Shown here piece by piece: positions 6,992 to 18,207 of a stretch of DNA of 64,000 bases; within the stretch, counting starts at the first letter, position 1, and each line of letters begins with the position of its first letter. Made by a program: the position numbers and the translations under genes. Below the pieces are notes generated by a model. That model searched no databases, was not told the origin of the DNA, and was given only the letters and a program-made list of their open reading frames with translations. This DNA comes from Catenulispora sp. EB89 (GTDB lineage: Bacteria > Actinomycetota > Actinomycetes > Streptomycetales > Catenulisporaceae), in assembly GCF_041261445.1 (NCBI RefSeq), contig NZ_JBGCCU010000028.1, forward strand, positions 1 to 64,000. Reading direction: 5' to 3'.

Positions 6992-8809
6992 TCACGCCTT
7001 CGCCGGCGCCGCGTCCTTGGCGTCCTTGCCGTCCTTGGCGTCCTTGGCCTGGCCCTTGGGCTCGTACACCGCGTCCACCCCGGCCTCCTTGCGCTGCGCC
7101 GCGGTGATCGGCGTCGGCGCGCCGGTCAGCGGGTCGCCGCCGGTGGCGGTCTTCGGGAAGGCCATCACGTCGCGGATGGTGTCCGCGCCGGTCAGCAGCG
7201 CGACCAGGCGGTCCAGGCCGAACGCGATCCCGCCGTGCGGCGGCGGGCCGTAGTTGAAGGCCTCCAGCAGGAAGCCGAACTGCGACTGCGCCTCTTCCTG
7301 CGACAGGCCGATCGCGGCGAACGCGCGCTCCTGCACGTCCTTGCGGTGGATACGGATCGACCCGCCACCCAGCTCGGTGCCGTTCAGGACGATGTCGTAG
7401 GCGTTGGACAGGGCCGAGCCCGGGTCCTTGTCGAAGCTGTCCAGGCTCTCGGCCGTGGGCGCGGTGAACGGGTGGTGCACCGCGTGCCAGCCGGTCTGCT
7501 CGCCGGCCGCGTCCTCGATCGGCTCGAACATCGGGAAGTCCACGACCCACAGGAACTTCCAGGCGCTCTCGTCGATCAGCTCGCCGCGCTTGCCGATCTC
7601 CAGCCGCGCCGCACCCAGCAGCTCCTGGGAGGCGGCACGCTTGCCGGCGGCGAAGAACACCGCGTCGCCGGGCTTGGCGCCGACCTTGTCGGCCAGACCG
7701 GACAGGTGCGCCTCGGACAAGTTCTTGGCGACCGGGCCGCGCAGCTCGCCGGTCTCGGCGTCGATGACCACGTAGGCCAGGCCGCGCGCGCCGCGCGCCT
7801 TGGCCCAGTCCTGCCAGGCGTCCAGCTCCTTGCGGGTCTGGGCCGCGCCGCCGGGCATCACCACGGCGCCGACGTAGGGCGCCTGGAACACCCGGAACTC
7901 GGTGCCGGCGAAGTACTCGGTCAGCTCGGTGAGCTCCTGGCCGAAGCGCAGGTCGGGCTTGTCCGAGCCGAAGCGGTCCATCGCCTCGTGGTACTTCATG
8001 CGCGGCAGCGGCAGCGGGATCTCGACGCCCAGCGTCTCCTTCCACACCGCGGCCACGATCGCCTCGCCGACCTCGAGGATGTCCTCCTGGTCGACGAACG
8101 AGGCCTCGACGTCCAGCTGCGTGAACTCCGGCTGCCGGTCGGCGCGGAAGTCCTCGTCCCGGTAGCAGCGCGCGATCTGGTAGTAGCGCTCCAGGCCGGC
8201 GACCATCAGCAGCTGCTTGAACAGCTGCGGGGACTGCGGCAGCGCGTACCAGGTGCCAGGCTGCAGGCGGACCGGCACCAGGAAGTCGCGCGCGCCCTCG
8301 GGGGTGGAGCGGGTCAGCGTCGGGGTCTCGACGTCGAGGAAGCCGTGCTCCTCCATGACGTCCCGGATGACCTTGGTGGCCTTGGAGCGCATGCGCAGCG
8401 CCCGGGCCATCGGCTCGCGCCGGATGTCGAGGTAGCGGTACTTCAGCCGCATCTCCTCGTTGATGTTCGAGCTCTTGTGCTCGTCGATCGGGAACGGCAG
8501 CGGCGCGGCCGGCGAGAGCACCTCGACGGTGTCGACGACGACCTCGATCTGCCCGGTCGGCAGGTCCGGGTTCTCGTTGCCGTCGGGGCGCACGCGCACC
8601 TCGCCGGTGGCCACGACGCAGTACTCGTTGCGCAGGTCGTGCACGGACTCGCTCTCGCGGACCACGACCTGCACGAAGCCGGACGCGTCACGCAGGTCCA
8701 GGAAGGTGACGCCCCCGTGATCGCGCCGGCGGGCGACCCACCCGGCCAGCGTGACGGTCGTGCCGGCGTCGGACGCTCGGAGCGTTCCCGCCTCATGGGT
8801 GCGGATCAC
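6992..8809 (-). CDS. aspS: aspartyl-tRNA synthetase
   Basis: Charges tRNA with aspartate in the cytoplasm. The 605 residues match the bacterial type: an N-terminal OB-fold anticodon-binding domain (about 1-105, with [16 protein letters not shown]), the class II core with motif 2 ([19 protein letters not shown], about residue 215), a GAD insertion domain in the middle, and motif 3 [14 protein letters not shown] near residue 540. The last 20 or so residues are a Lys/Ala/Asp-rich tail not needed for the fold. The ATG overlaps the hisS stop by four bases (ATGA), so the two synthetases are translationally coupled. I cannot tell from sequence alone whether it also charges tRNA-Asn. Confidence 0.97.
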   Translation of the reverse strand: MIRTHEAGTLRASDAGTTVTLAGWVARRRDHGGVTFLDLRDASGFVQVVVRESESVHDLRNEYCVVATGEVRVRPDGNENPDLPTGQIEVVVDTVEVLSPAAPLPFPIDEHKSSNINEEMRLKYRYLDIRREPMARALRMRSKATKVIRDVMEEHGFLDVETPTLTRSTPEGARDFLVPVRLQPGTWYALPQSPQLFKQLLMVAGLERYYQIARCYRDEDFRADRQPEFTQLDVEASFVDQEDILEVGEAIVAAVWKETLGVEIPLPLPRMKYHEAMDRFGSDKPDLRFGQELTELTEYFAGTEFRVFQAPYVGAVVMPGGAAQTRKELDAWQDWAKARGARGLAYVVIDAETGELRGPVAKNLSEAHLSGLADKVGAKPGDAVFFAAGKRAASQELLGAARLEIGKRGELIDESAWKFLWVVDFPMFEPIEDAAGEQTGWHAVHHPFTAPTAESLDSFDKDPGSALSNAYDIVLNGTELGGGSIRIHRKDVQERAFAAIGLSQEEAQSQFGFLLEAFNYGPPPHGGIAFGLDRLVALLTGADTIRDVMAFPKTATGGDPLTGAPTPITAAQRKEAGVDAVYEPKGQAKDAKDGKDAKDAAPAKA

Positions 8810-10068
8810 TTCAGCTTCTCCTGAATCGTCGTGACGATGTCGGAGAGAGAGCTGGGCTCCTGCTCACCGGTCGCCAGTTCCTTGATCTGAATGACGTTCT
8901 CTGCGATGTCGCGCTCGCCGAGGATCAGCGCGTACTTCGCGCCGGACCGGTCGGCGGCCTTCATCGCGGCCTTCATGCCCTTGCTGCCGTAGCCGAAGTC
9001 GGCCGCGACACCGGCCCGGCGCAGCGTGGTGACCAGCTCGAACAGCAGCTCGCGGGCCTCGTCGCCGAGCGGCACCGCGAAGACGTCCAGCTGTTCGCCG
9101 CCGGGCACCGCGCGGCCCTCGGCCTGCAACGCCAGGACGGTCCGGTCCACGCCGAGCGCCCAGCCGACGCTCGGCAGGTTCGGCCCGCCGAGGTCCTCGG
9201 ACAGGCCGTCGTAGCGGCCGCCGGCGCCGATCGCGGTCGGCGAACCGGTGATGCCGCTGTGCACGAACTCGAACGTGGTGCGGGTGTAGTAGTCCAGGCC
9301 GCGGACCAGCTTCGGGTCGTCGACGTAGGCGACGCCGGCCTTGGCGAGCAGGCGGCGCACCTCGTCGTGGTAGGCCTGGCACTCGTCGCAGAGGTTGTCG
9401 CTGATCAGCGGGACGTCGGTGAGCTGCTTCTGCACCGCCTCGCGCTTGTCGTCCAGCACCCGCAGCGGGTTGATCTCCGCGCGCTTGCGGGTCTCCTCGT
9501 CGAGGTCCAGCCCGCGCAGGAACTCCTGGAGCTTCTCCCGGTAGGCCGGCCGGCACTTCTGGTCGCCGAGGGAGTTCAGCAACAGGGTGTACTCGGTCAG
9601 GCCCAGGCCCCGGTAGATGTCGTCGCCGATGATCAGCAGCTCGGCGTCCAGCGCCGGGTCCTCCGAGCCCAGCGCCTCGGCGCCGACCTGTGAGAAGTGG
9701 CGGTAGCGGCCGCGCTGCTGCTTCTCGTAGCGGTAGAAGGAGCCCGAGTACCACAGCTTCACCGGCAGGCTGCCGCGGATCAGGTTCGCCTGGAGCGCGG
9801 CGCGCAGCACCGAGGCCGTGCCCTCCGGCCGCAGCGTGATGTCGTCGCCGCCGCGGGTGGTGAAGGAGTACATCTCCTTGGTGACGATGTCCGTGCTCTC
9901 GCCGACGCCGCGCTTGAACATCGCGGTCGACTCGAAGGCGGGCGTCTCGATGTAGCCGTAGCCGGCCCGGCGCAGCGGCGCGGACATCGCCTCGCGCACG
10001 CCGAGGTAGCCCGCCGAGTCCGGCGGGAGCAGGTCGAAGGTGCCAGGGGCGTTCTGGAACTTGGTCAT
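8806..10068 (-). CDS. hisS: histidyl-tRNA synthetase
   Basis: Class II synthetase of 420 residues, the usual bacterial length, acting as a cytoplasmic dimer. Motif 1 region lies near residues 30-60, motif 2 around 110-125 ([17 protein letters not shown]), and the histidine-specific motifs [15 protein letters not shown] (about 258-272) and [11 protein letters not shown] (about 283-293) are intact. The C-terminal anticodon-binding domain (about 325-420) contains [18 protein letters not shown]. It is the first synthetase of a two-gene unit with aspS and follows a metallo-beta-lactamase-fold gene by 17 bases, an arrangement conserved in actinomycetes. Confidence 0.97.
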   Translation of the reverse strand: MTKFQNAPGTFDLLPPDSAGYLGVREAMSAPLRRAGYGYIETPAFESTAMFKRGVGESTDIVTKEMYSFTTRGGDDITLRPEGTASVLRAALQANLIRGSLPVKLWYSGSFYRYEKQQRGRYRHFSQVGAEALGSEDPALDAELLIIGDDIYRGLGLTEYTLLLNSLGDQKCRPAYREKLQEFLRGLDLDEETRKRAEINPLRVLDDKREAVQKQLTDVPLISDNLCDECQAYHDEVRRLLAKAGVAYVDDPKLVRGLDYYTRTTFEFVHSGITGSPTAIGAGGRYDGLSEDLGGPNLPSVGWALGVDRTVLALQAEGRAVPGGEQLDVFAVPLGDEARELLFELVTTLRRAGVAADFGYGSKGMKAAMKAADRSGAKYALILGERDIAENVIQIKELATGEQEPSSLSDIVTTIQEKLK

Positions 10069-10085
10069 GATGGTCGTGGGTATCC

Positions 10086-10781
10086 CTACAAGCCGCGGGG
10101 GGTGATCCGCTGCGGCGCGGCTTCCGTCAGGAACGGGTTCGTGGCGCGCTCGCGGCCGATCGTGGTCTGGGGGCCGTGGCCGGACAGGACGACGGTCTCG
10201 TCCGGCAGCGGCAGGCAGACGCGGGCCAGTGACGCCAGCAACTCTTCGCGGTCGCCGCCGGGGAGGTCCCAGCGGCCGACTGCTCCGGCGAACAGGAGAT
10301 CCCCGGTGAAGAGCACCTGCGGGATGTCCTGCTGCTCGGGAGTCCGGAACGTCACTGAGCCCTTGGTATGGCCCGGGGCGTGGTCGACGGTTATCTCCAG
10401 ACCGGCCAGGCTCAGCACGACGCCGTCGGTGAGCTCGCGGACCTCGTCCGGCTCGACGAACTTCGACTGCCCGAAGATCGGCGTGCCCGGCGCGATGCCG
10501 AGCCAGCTCTGCGGGTCGGTCAGCATCCCGCGGTCGTCGGGGTGGACGTAGGCCGGGACGCCGTAGTCGCCGCAGACCGGGATGACGCTCATCGTGTGGT
10601 CGACGTGGCCGTGGGTCAGCAGGACGGCCACCGGCTGCAGCCGGTGCTCCCGGACCGCCTCCTCGACCCCGGCTGCGGCGTCCTCACCGGGATCGATGAT
10701 CACGCACTGCTCACCGGCGCCGGGCGCCACGAGATAGCAGTTCGCACCCAGGCTTCCGGCTGGGAATCCGGCGACAAGCAC
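10086..10781 (-). CDS. metallo-beta-lactamase fold hydrolase (glyoxalase II-like)
   Basis: A 231-residue hydrolase with the metal signature His57-x-His59-x-Asp61-His62 in [10 protein letters not shown], a second ligand histidine in HAPGHTKGS (about 147-155), an aspartate in LFTGDLLF and a late GHGPQTTIG histidine. The layout resembles hydroxyacylglutathione hydrolase-like proteins, but actinomycetes lack glutathione, so the substrate is likely another thioester or a mycothiol adduct (inference). It starts with GTG and is 17 bases upstream of hisS, so the three genes are probably one transcript. This gene-hisS neighbourhood is conserved in actinomycetes next to a cyclophilin and rel. Confidence 0.88.
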   Translation of the reverse strand: MLVAGFPAGSLGANCYLVAPGAGEQCVIIDPGEDAAAGVEEAVREHRLQPVAVLLTHGHVDHTMSVIPVCGDYGVPAYVHPDDRGMLTDPQSWLGIAPGTPIFGQSKFVEPDEVRELTDGVVLSLAGLEITVDHAPGHTKGSVTFRTPEQQDIPQVLFTGDLLFAGAVGRWDLPGGDREELLASLARVCLPLPDETVVLSGHGPQTTIGRERATNPFLTEAAPQRITPRGL

Positions 10782-11038
10782 GCGCGCCCCACACTCAGTT
10801 CGGTCGATGCGGTTGGAGATTTCCCTACGCAGGTTACCGGCGGCCCCGGTCCCTTTGCGAACTCATTGGAAGCTCACAGGTGATTTCTAGGGAACGCACC
10901 GTACACTGTGCCGCTGGAGCTCGACTTGTTCGGGATCTTGGTCTGGAGAAACAGAGCTCAAAGCCCCATAGACACCCCTGAGAAGACACACGACACGACC
11001 TCGGCCGGCAGGGTCGACCACACCCCGGAGGCGAATCG

Positions 11039-11863
<825 letters not shown>

Positions 11864-11983
11864 ACAAGGGACGGACCGCGGCCGCCGCGGTGTCCCCCGG
11901 GCGTTCCCGCGGCATCGCCGCGGCGCTCTTCCGGCATGCCCGGGACGCCGGGGCGGAACAGCGGTTCGATTCCGGAACGTGAC

Positions 11984-12013
11984 GCGGGCCGTCCCCTCAC
12001 CGGGACGGTCCGC
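11984..12013 (+). terminator. hairpin after the cyclophilin gene
   Basis: GCGGGCCGTCCC (11984-11995) pairs with GGGACGGTCCGC (12002-12013) through 12 pairs including one G-T wobble, with a six-base loop. It sits about 120 bases after the cyclophilin stop and 100 before the DUF349 start, so it may terminate the first or attenuate the second. Confidence 0.55.
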
Positions 12014-12115
12014 GCTATTGTGTCCCACTGGACGACCGGAACCCGGATCCGTGCAGCTTAATTGTGGCGGACCGGTCCTCAGACACCCCGGTCCAGCAGA
12101 ACTTGGAGGCTCATC

Positions 12116-13360
12116 GTGGGCGAGGCAACCGAGGCTTGGGGCCGGGTCGCCGAGGACGGCACCGTCTACGTCCGGACCGCCGACGGCGAGCGGCAGGTCG
12201 GCTCGTGGGCGGCCGGCTCCCCGGACGAGGCGCTGGCGTACTACCAGCGCAAGTTCGACGGCCTGAAGGTCGAGGTCGACCTGATCGCCAACCGGCTCAA
12301 GCAGTCGGGGCCGTCCGCGCCGTCGCCCAAGGACGCCCTGGACAAGATCGGCAAGCTCCGCGAGTCCATCTCCGGCGCCAACGCCGTGGGCGACCTGGAC
12401 GGCCTGCTGGCCCGGCTGGACGGCCTGGTGGAGCTGGCCGAGCAGCGCAAGGCCGAGCACCGCGCGGTGCGCGAGCAGCAGCAGGCCGAGGCCCGCGGCG
12501 CCAAGCAGGCGCTGGCCGAGGAGGCCGAGCGGCTGGCCGTGTCCACCGAGTGGCGGGTCGCCGGGGACCGCATGAAGGTCCTCCTGGACGAGTGGAAGGC
12601 CGCCCCGCGCCTGGACCGCAAGACCGACGACGAGCTGTGGCACCGGCTGTCCCAGGCCCGCTCGGCCTTCGCCAAGCGCCGCAAGCAGCACTTCGCCGAG
12701 CTCGACGCCCAGCGCGTGGAGATCCGCGCGCACAAGGAGCGCCTGATCGCCGAGGCCGAGGCGCTGCAGGACTCCACCGACTGGAACCCCACCGCCGGCC
12801 GCTTCCGCGACCTGATGAGCGAGTGGAAGACCGCCGGCCGGGCGCAGCGCGACGTCGAGGACGAGCTGTGGAAGCGCTTCAAGGCCGCCCAGGACACGTT
12901 CTTCGCGGCCCGCAACGCGGTGCTCGACGAGCGCAGCGGCGCCGAGCGCGAGAACCTGGCCGCCAAGGAGATCCTGGTGGTCGAGGCCGAGGCCCTGCTC
13001 CCGATCACCGACCACCGCGCCGCCCGGGTCGCGCTGCGCTCGCTGAACGAGCGCTGGGAGGCCATCGGCCCGGTCCCGCGCGACGCCCGCCAGCGCATCG
13101 AGGGCCGGCTGCACACCGTGGACCGCGCCATCGCCGACGCCGAGGCCGCCGAGCACTCCCGCAAGGACCCGGAGAAGCGGGCCCGCGCCGAGGCCACCGT
13201 CGAGCAGCTGCGCGCCGCCCTGGACAAGCTGCGGGTGCAGGCCGACAAGGCGCGTGCGGCCGGGCAGGAGAAGAAGGCGGCGGAGGCCGAGGCTTCGATC
13301 GCGGCCCGGCAGGAGTGGCTGGCCGAGGCGGAGAAGGCGCTGGCGGAGTTCACGCGCTGA
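12116..13360 (+). CDS. DUF349-repeat protein
   Basis: A 414-residue, highly charged, mostly helical protein. After an N-terminal strand-rich part (about 1-45, AWGRVAEDGTVYVRTADG) come several DUF349 units, each with the pattern of a helix pair carrying W(R/N)...W(K/R)...D..LW.RF, seen around residues 140-200, 215-280 and 290-350, and a coiled-coil C-terminus rich in Ala/Glu/Lys. Escherichia coli YaeJ-unrelated DUF349 proteins are poorly characterised, so no activity is assigned. I take the GTG at 12116 because GGAGG lies six bases before it; the frame is open 18 codons further upstream but without a site. The gene lies beside the cyclophilin and rel as in other actinomycetes. A strong terminator follows. 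Confidence 0.85.
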   Translation: MGEATEAWGRVAEDGTVYVRTADGERQVGSWAAGSPDEALAYYQRKFDGLKVEVDLIANRLKQSGPSAPSPKDALDKIGKLRESISGANAVGDLDGLLARLDGLVELAEQRKAEHRAVREQQQAEARGAKQALAEEAERLAVSTEWRVAGDRMKVLLDEWKAAPRLDRKTDDELWHRLSQARSAFAKRRKQHFAELDAQRVEIRAHKERLIAEAEALQDSTDWNPTAGRFRDLMSEWKTAGRAQRDVEDELWKRFKAAQDTFFAARNAVLDERSGAERENLAAKEILVVEAEALLPITDHRAARVALRSLNERWEAIGPVPRDARQRIEGRLHTVDRAIADAEAAEHSRKDPEKRARAEATVEQLRAALDKLRVQADKARAAGQEKKAAEAEASIAARQEWLAEAEKALAEFTR

Positions 13361-13373
13361 GCTTGGTTTCTTT

Positions 13374-13410
13374 GGCCACGAGTTCGGCCACCGAGTTCGG
13401 CCACGAGTTC
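13374..13410 (+). repeat. three short direct repeats after the DUF349 gene
   Basis: GGCCACGAGTTC (13374-13385), GGCCACCGAGTTC (13386-13398) and GGCCACGAGTTC (13399-13410) follow each other without gaps, directly before the terminator stem. Confidence 0.8.
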
Positions 13411-13413
13411 TGT

Positions 13414-13451
13414 CGATCCGGGCGTCCTCCTTCGGGAGGGCACCCGGATCG
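13414..13451 (+). terminator. terminator of the DUF349 gene
   Basis: CGATCCGGG (13414-13422) pairs with CCCGGATCG (13443-13451); CCTCC and GGAGG extend the stem around a TTCG tetraloop. A weak T-rich stretch (TTTGT) follows. Confidence 0.8.
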
Positions 13452-13479
13452 TTTGTGGGGCAAGGGTTCTGGCGCCTTC

Positions 13480-13518
13480 AGGTGTTGTCTTTAGGCGTTG
13501 TCTTTAGGTGTTGTCCCG
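13480..13518 (+). repeat. 13-bp triplicated unit
   Basis: AGGTGTTGTCTTT (13480-13492), AGGCGTTGTCTTT (13493-13505) and AGGTGTTGTCCCG (13506-13518) are contiguous. The stretch is non-coding and unusually T-rich for this genome. Confidence 0.75.
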
Positions 13519-13561
13519 TAACAAGCTCATCGCCGCTGAGCGCGCTCGAGGTTCGTTTTCC

Positions 13562-14095
13562 CTACGCCCACGTCGACAGCCCGAATCCGATGGCGCCGGC
13601 CAGCGCGAAGGCGGCCGCGGTGAGCATCAGCACCGCCACGACGGCGCCGGCCGCGGCCGTCCCGGGGGCGATGCGCGCCGGCCAGATCCGGGTCGGATGC
13701 CGGGGGTCGTAGCGCAGCCGGATACGGCCGTCCGGCGCCTCGGCGAACGTGGCGCGGCTGCCGGCACGGCGGGTCTCACCGCGCAGCGTCGTGAACTCGT
13801 AGACACGGTGCAGGACATAGCTCTCGTCCGAGGGATGCGGCGGCACCGTGTAGCCCTCGCTGGTCGCGAAGCCCTCCACGACGACCGTGCGGCGCCACGC
13901 GGCCGGGTCCACGACGTAGTCCACGCACAGCGCCACCAGCATCCACGGCAGCCCGACGGCGAGCACCCCGAAGCCGCCGGCGACGACCCACAACGCGGCC
14001 CGGTCCCAAAGTCCTGCGATCAGCAGACCGAGCAACGCCGCCAGGTGCGCCGCGGCTATGGCGATCAACCCCTTGCGCGCAGGGGACAACGTCAT
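13562..14095 (-). CDS. DUF3592-like membrane protein
   Basis: A 177-residue protein with two N-terminal membrane segments (about residues 8-26 and 33-60), an extracytoplasmic or periplasm-like beta-rich middle (about 65-140, with VYEFTTLRGETRRAGSRA and GRIRLRYDPRHPTR), and one C-terminal membrane segment (about 147-175). This topology and the YDP..P motif are typical of DUF3592 proteins, whose role is unknown. I start at the ATG at 14095; a GTG ten codons upstream is open too. It stands alone between the DUF349 gene and rel. Confidence 0.7.
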   Translation of the reverse strand: MTLSPARKGLIAIAAAHLAALLGLLIAGLWDRAALWVVAGGFGVLAVGLPWMLVALCVDYVVDPAAWRRTVVVEGFATSEGYTVPPHPSDESYVLHRVYEFTTLRGETRRAGSRATFAEAPDGRIRLRYDPRHPTRIWPARIAPGTAAAGAVVAVLMLTAAAFALAGAIGFGLSTWA

Positions 14096-14404
14096 CCGCG
14101 CCGGGACTCGACTCCGCACCCGCACACCCTAGCGATCACGGCGTCCCGGTTGTAGCCCGAATCGTGCGCTTGCCCAAAACGTTGCGATAGCCCGAAACGC
14201 CTCACCGGCATAATGCGCGGTCTGCCAGGCAGGCGCAGCTCACGACGCATGACCGGGAACGCGGCCGGCACGTTCGCCCGGCCTCGCCACCGCAGCCGCG
14301 ATCGCCGCCACCCGCGCGGACTGACGGGCGGGGTCGGGCCCGTGGACGTGGCGTTCAGCAGTTGAGGTTCGGGACTTGAGGTTCGCGGGTGAGTGCGAAC
14401 AAAC

Positions 14405-17400
14405 TCACGCGTGCTTCGCGCTCGTCACCCGATAAACGTCAAACACCCCTTCAACGCCCTTAACAGCCTTCAGCACCGCCCCCAGATGTGCCGGGTCGGC
14501 CATCTCGAACGTGAACCGCGAGATCGCGACCCGGTCGCGGCTGGTCGTCACGGAGGCCGACAGGATGTTGACGTGCTGGTCCGACAGGACGCGCGTGACG
14601 TCCGAGAGGAGCCTGGACCTGTCTAGCGCCTCGACCTGGATCGCGACGAGAAACATGGACGCCCCTCCGGGCGACCATGACACCTCCACCATCCGTTCGG
14701 GCTGGGCGGCCAGCGATTCGATGTTGGTGCAGTCGGCGCGATGGACGCTGACGCCGGAGGCTCGGGTGATGAAGCCGATGATGTCGTCGCCGGGGACCGG
14801 GGTGCAGCAGCGGGCCAGCTTGACCCAGATGTCGTCCGCGCCCTTCACCAGGACGCCGGGGTCGCCGGCGGGGCGGGCCTGGCCTCGGCGGGACAGCTTC
14901 TCGATGTTGCCCGGGACGGTCGCCTCGGCCAGGTCCTCGGTCGCGCCTTCTTCGCCGCCGAGGAGGTGCAGGAGGCGGTGGACGACGTGCTGCGCCGAGA
15001 CGTGGCCTTCGCCGATCGCCGCGTACAGGGCGCTGATGTCGGCGTGGCGGAGGTCGTGGGCCACCGTGGCCAGGGACTCGGAGGTCATCAGGCGCTGGAG
15101 TGGCAGCCCCTGCTTGCGCATGGCCTTGGCGAGCTGGTCCTTGCCCTGCTCGACCGCCTCCTCGCGGCGCTCCTTGGTGTACCACTGGCGGATCTTGTTG
15201 CGGGCGCGCGGGGACGCCACGAAGCCCAGCCAGTCGCGCGAGGGGCCGGAGTTCGGGGCCTTGGAGGTGAAGATCTCCACCACGTCGCCGTTGTCCAGCT
15301 TGCTGTCCAGCGGGACCAGGCGGCCGTTGACGCGGGCGCCGATGGTGTGGTGGCCGACCTCGGTGTGCACCGCGTAGGCGAAGTCGACCGGGGTCGAGCC
15401 GGACGGCAGCGCCATCACCATGCCCTTGGGCGTGAAGACGTAGACCTCGGCGGTGGACAGGTCGAAGCGCAGGGCGTCCAGGAACTCGTTCGGGTCCGCG
15501 GTCTCCTTCTGCCAGTCCAGCAGCTGCCGCAGCCACGCCATGTCGCCGCCGGGGTTGGCGGTACCGGCGCCGTTGGTCGGCTTGCGGACGCCCTCGACCG
15601 CGTCCTCCTTGTACTTCCAGTGCGCCGCGACGCCGTACTCCGCGCGGCGGTGCATCGCGAAGGTGCGGATCTGCAGCTCCACGGCCTTGCCGCCGGGGCC
15701 GATGACCGTGGTGTGCAGGGACTGGTACATGTTGAACTTCGGCATCGCGATGTAGTCCTTGAACCGGCCGGGGACCGGGTTCCACCGCGCGTGAATGGCG
15801 CCGAGCGCCGCGTAGCAGTCGCGCACCGAGTCCACCAGGACCCGGATGCCGACCAGGTCGTAGATGTCGGCGAAGTCGCGGCCGCGGACGATCATCTTCT
15901 GGTAGACCGAGTAGTAGTGCTTCGGCCGGCCGGTGACGGTGGCGCGGATCTTCGCCTCGCGCAGGTCGCCGTGCACCGCGTCGATGACCTGGCTCAGGTA
16001 CTCCTCGCGCTTGGGCGCGCGCTCGGAGACCAGGCGCACGATCTCGTCGTACATCTTGGGGTAGAGGATGGCGAACGCCAGGTCCTCCAGCTCCCACTTG
16101 ATCGTGTTCATGCCCAGCCGGTGCGCCAGCGGGGCGTAGATCTCCAGCGTCTCGCGGGACTTGCTCTCCTGCTTCTCCCGCTTCATGTAGCGCATGGTGC
16201 GCATGTTGTGCAGCCGGTCGGCGAGCTTGATGACCAGCACGCGGATGTCCCGCGCCATGGCCACGACCATCTTGCGCACGGTCTCGGCCTGCGTGGCCTC
16301 CCCGAGCTTGACCTTGTCCAGCTTCGTGACGCCGTCCACGAGCAGCGCGACGGTGTCGCCGAAGTCGCCGCGCAGCATGTCGAGGCTGTAGTCGGTGTCC
16401 TCGACGGTGTCGTGCAGCAGCCCGGCGCACAGCGTCGGGACGTCCATGCCCAGCTCGGCCAGGATCGTGGTGACGGCGAGCGGGTGCGTGATGTACGGGT
16501 CGCCGCTCTTGCGCCGCTGGCCGCGGTGGTGCCGCTCGGCGACTGCGTAGGCCTGCTCGACCGGCTTCAGGTCGGCCTTGGGATGGTTGGCCCGGATGAT
16601 CTTGAACAGTGGCTCGAGCACCACCGGCGGGCCACCGCTGCGGGTACTCCCCAAGCGCGCCAGGCGTGCGCGGACGCGGCTGGAGCTGGGGCGGGACGTG
16701 CCGGACTTAGCGCCGGCGGCGGCTGGGACCGGCGGCGCGGCAGGGAGTGCGGCTGAGCTGAGGCGCGCGGGAGCGGCGGACGGCGGTGTGGGCACGGCCG
16801 GCGCGGCAGATGCCGACGCCGCGGGCGCCGCCTTGGCGCGCGGGGCGGACCCGGCCGGCGGAGTCGGCACGGAGGCCGCTGCGGACACAGTGGATGCTGC
16901 GGGGGATGCGGGCGCGGAGGCAGCCGTGGCGCTCGCCGGAGAAGCAGCCGGCGCAGTCGAAGCAGTCGGCGCAGGCACGGTCGGTGCGGAAGTAGCCGCC
17001 GGCGCCGAAGAAGACGGCGAGGCCGATGAGGAGGCAGCTGAAGGGTTCGCCCGAGAGCCGGCTGAAGCGCTCGGCGCGGAAGCAGCTGTAGCGCTCGCCG
17101 AAGAAGCAGTCGAAGCGGCCGAAGCAGTAGAACCAGTCGGCGCAGGCACAGTCGGCGCGGACGAAGCCGCCGCCCCAGACCCGCCCGGAGCCGTAGCGGC
17201 CTTGGGAGCCCGAGCGTGCGGCTTCCCCTGCCCCGACCCCTGCGGCTCCCCGGCAGCCGCCGTGGCGCCGTTCTGAGCGGCAGCAGCAGTCGCCGCGGCC
17301 GCGCTCTTGCCCGCGCCACCGGACCCGGAGCCCTTACCCCGGCCGGTCTTCCCCGACTTCGCAGCAGCGTCGTTCCCCGTGGCGGCCGTGCCGTTCGCGC

Positions 17401-17476
17401 TTCCGTTCGCCGCGGCGTCGCCGCCGCCGGTCGCGCCGGACCCGGCCGTCGTCCCGACCTGCTCCTTCGTCGCCAA
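14405..17476 (-). CDS. rel: bifunctional (p)ppGpp synthetase/hydrolase with long low-complexity N-terminus
   Basis: Makes and destroys the stringent-response alarmone (p)ppGpp at the ribosome. Length is 1023 residues against about 750-850 in relatives. Residues 1-265 are almost only Ala, Ser, Thr, Pro and Gly. The conserved part follows: HD hydrolase (about 290-440, [25 protein letters not shown] intact), synthetase (about 500-620, GIRVLVDS and YQSLHTTV intact), TGS domain (about 670-730, VYVFTPKG), helical and Cys-containing region, and C-terminal ACT/RRM domain to 1023. Both activities should therefore be present. The TTG at 17476 has AGAGGGG six bases upstream, supporting the long form. 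It follows apt by 96 bases, as in other actinomycetes, and is convergent with the DUF349 side. Confidence 0.93.
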   Translation of the reverse strand: MATKEQVGTTAGSGATGGGDAAANGSANGTAATGNDAAAKSGKTGRGKGSGSGGAGKSAAAATAAAAQNGATAAAGEPQGSGQGKPHARAPKAATAPGGSGAAASSAPTVPAPTGSTASAASTASSASATAASAPSASAGSRANPSAASSSASPSSSAPAATSAPTVPAPTASTAPAASPASATAASAPASPAASTVSAAASVPTPPAGSAPRAKAAPAASASAAPAVPTPPSAAPARLSSAALPAAPPVPAAAGAKSGTSRPSSSRVRARLARLGSTRSGGPPVVLEPLFKIIRANHPKADLKPVEQAYAVAERHHRGQRRKSGDPYITHPLAVTTILAELGMDVPTLCAGLLHDTVEDTDYSLDMLRGDFGDTVALLVDGVTKLDKVKLGEATQAETVRKMVVAMARDIRVLVIKLADRLHNMRTMRYMKREKQESKSRETLEIYAPLAHRLGMNTIKWELEDLAFAILYPKMYDEIVRLVSERAPKREEYLSQVIDAVHGDLREAKIRATVTGRPKHYYSVYQKMIVRGRDFADIYDLVGIRVLVDSVRDCYAALGAIHARWNPVPGRFKDYIAMPKFNMYQSLHTTVIGPGGKAVELQIRTFAMHRRAEYGVAAHWKYKEDAVEGVRKPTNGAGTANPGGDMAWLRQLLDWQKETADPNEFLDALRFDLSTAEVYVFTPKGMVMALPSGSTPVDFAYAVHTEVGHHTIGARVNGRLVPLDSKLDNGDVVEIFTSKAPNSGPSRDWLGFVASPRARNKIRQWYTKERREEAVEQGKDQLAKAMRKQGLPLQRLMTSESLATVAHDLRHADISALYAAIGEGHVSAQHVVHRLLHLLGGEEGATEDLAEATVPGNIEKLSRRGQARPAGDPGVLVKGADDIWVKLARCCTPVPGDDIIGFITRASGVSVHRADCTNIESLAAQPERMVEVSWSPGGASMFLVAIQVEALDRSRLLSDVTRVLSDQHVNILSASVTTSRDRVAISRFTFEMADPAHLGAVLKAVKGVEGVFDVYRVTSAKHA

Positions 17477-17572
17477 GCGCGACCCCTCTCGCCTAGTGGG
17501 TTCGCCCAGTGTAACGACCGCTGCCCGGGCATTGTTTCCCGGTCGGCGGAACAGCCAGGTCAGGACGCCGGT

Positions 17573-18136
17573 TCAGACCACCAGGAGCGGGTGGATCCCC
17601 GCGTTCGGGACGGCCGCGGCGAAGCGCTCGCGGCCGTGCAGGAACGCCAGCTCCATCAGCACCGCCAGTCCCACCGGCTCCGCGCCCGCGTCGCGCACCA
17701 GGTTCGCCGCCGCGACCGCGGTGCCGCCGGTGGCCAGGATGTCGTCCACGACCATCACGCGTTCGCCGGGGTGGAAGGCGTCGCGGTGCACCTCTATGGC
17801 CGCGGTTCCGTATTCCAGCTGGTAGTCCTCATGGTACGTCTCGCGCGGCAGCTTGCCCGCCTTGCGCACCGGCACGAACCCGACGCCCGCCGCCAGCGCC
17901 ACCGGGGCCGCCAGGATGAAGCCGCGCGCCTCCAGCCCCGCGACGCGGGTGGCCCCGGCCGCGCGGACCAGCTCGGCCATCGCCCCGACCACCACCGCGA
18001 ACGCCTCCGGGTCGGCGAGCAGCGGGGTGATGTCCTTGAACACGACCCCCGGGTTCGGGAAGTCGGGGACGTCGAGAATGCGAGTGGCGAGGACCTTGGA
18101 CAGGTCCCCGCCACTGGAGGTTTCGGGGAAGCTCAC
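17573..18136 (-). CDS. apt: adenine phosphoribosyltransferase
   Basis: Salvages adenine with PRPP to AMP. The 187 residues carry the PRPP-binding motif VMVVDDILATGGTAVAA (about 123-139) and the family start ILDVPDFPNPGVVFKDITPLL; EARGFILAAPVA is also present. It sits between secF and rel, the standard actinomycete position, possibly because purine nucleotide balance and (p)ppGpp are linked. The GTG start is preceded by TAAGCT at six bases and lacks a ribosome binding site, while a hairpin separates it from secF, so apt (and probably rel) form their own transcript. Confidence 0.95.
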   Translation of the reverse strand: MSFPETSSGGDLSKVLATRILDVPDFPNPGVVFKDITPLLADPEAFAVVVGAMAELVRAAGATRVAGLEARGFILAAPVALAAGVGFVPVRKAGKLPRETYHEDYQLEYGTAAIEVHRDAFHPGERVMVVDDILATGGTAVAAANLVRDAGAEPVGLAVLMELAFLHGRERFAAAVPNAGIHPLLVV

Positions 18137-18142
18137 CGAGCG

Positions 18143-18148
18143 AGCTTA
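18143..18148 (-). promoter_or_regulatory. -10 box of leaderless apt
   Basis: TAAGCT on the minus strand is six bases before the apt GTG. No Shine-Dalgarno is seen. Confidence 0.45.
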
Positions 18149-18163
18149 CCCTGTGCGATCACC

Positions 18164-18204
18164 GCTCCCGGCCCCGCGCCGCAGCGGCGCGGGCAGGTGG
18201 GAGC
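18164..18204 (-). terminator. terminator after secF
   Basis: An inner perfect stem CCCGCGCCG/CGGCGCGGG (18173-18181, 18185-18193) is framed by GCTCCC/GGGAGC (18164-18169, 18199-18204). It starts four bases after the secF stop and marks the end of the yajC-secD-secF unit. Confidence 0.75.
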
Positions 18205-18207
18205 AGG

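Noticed and set aside
11950-11985. A second T-loop-like GCGGTTCGATTCC
   Set aside because: Again no cloverleaf can be completed, and the stretch lies inside a gap that ends in a terminator hairpin.
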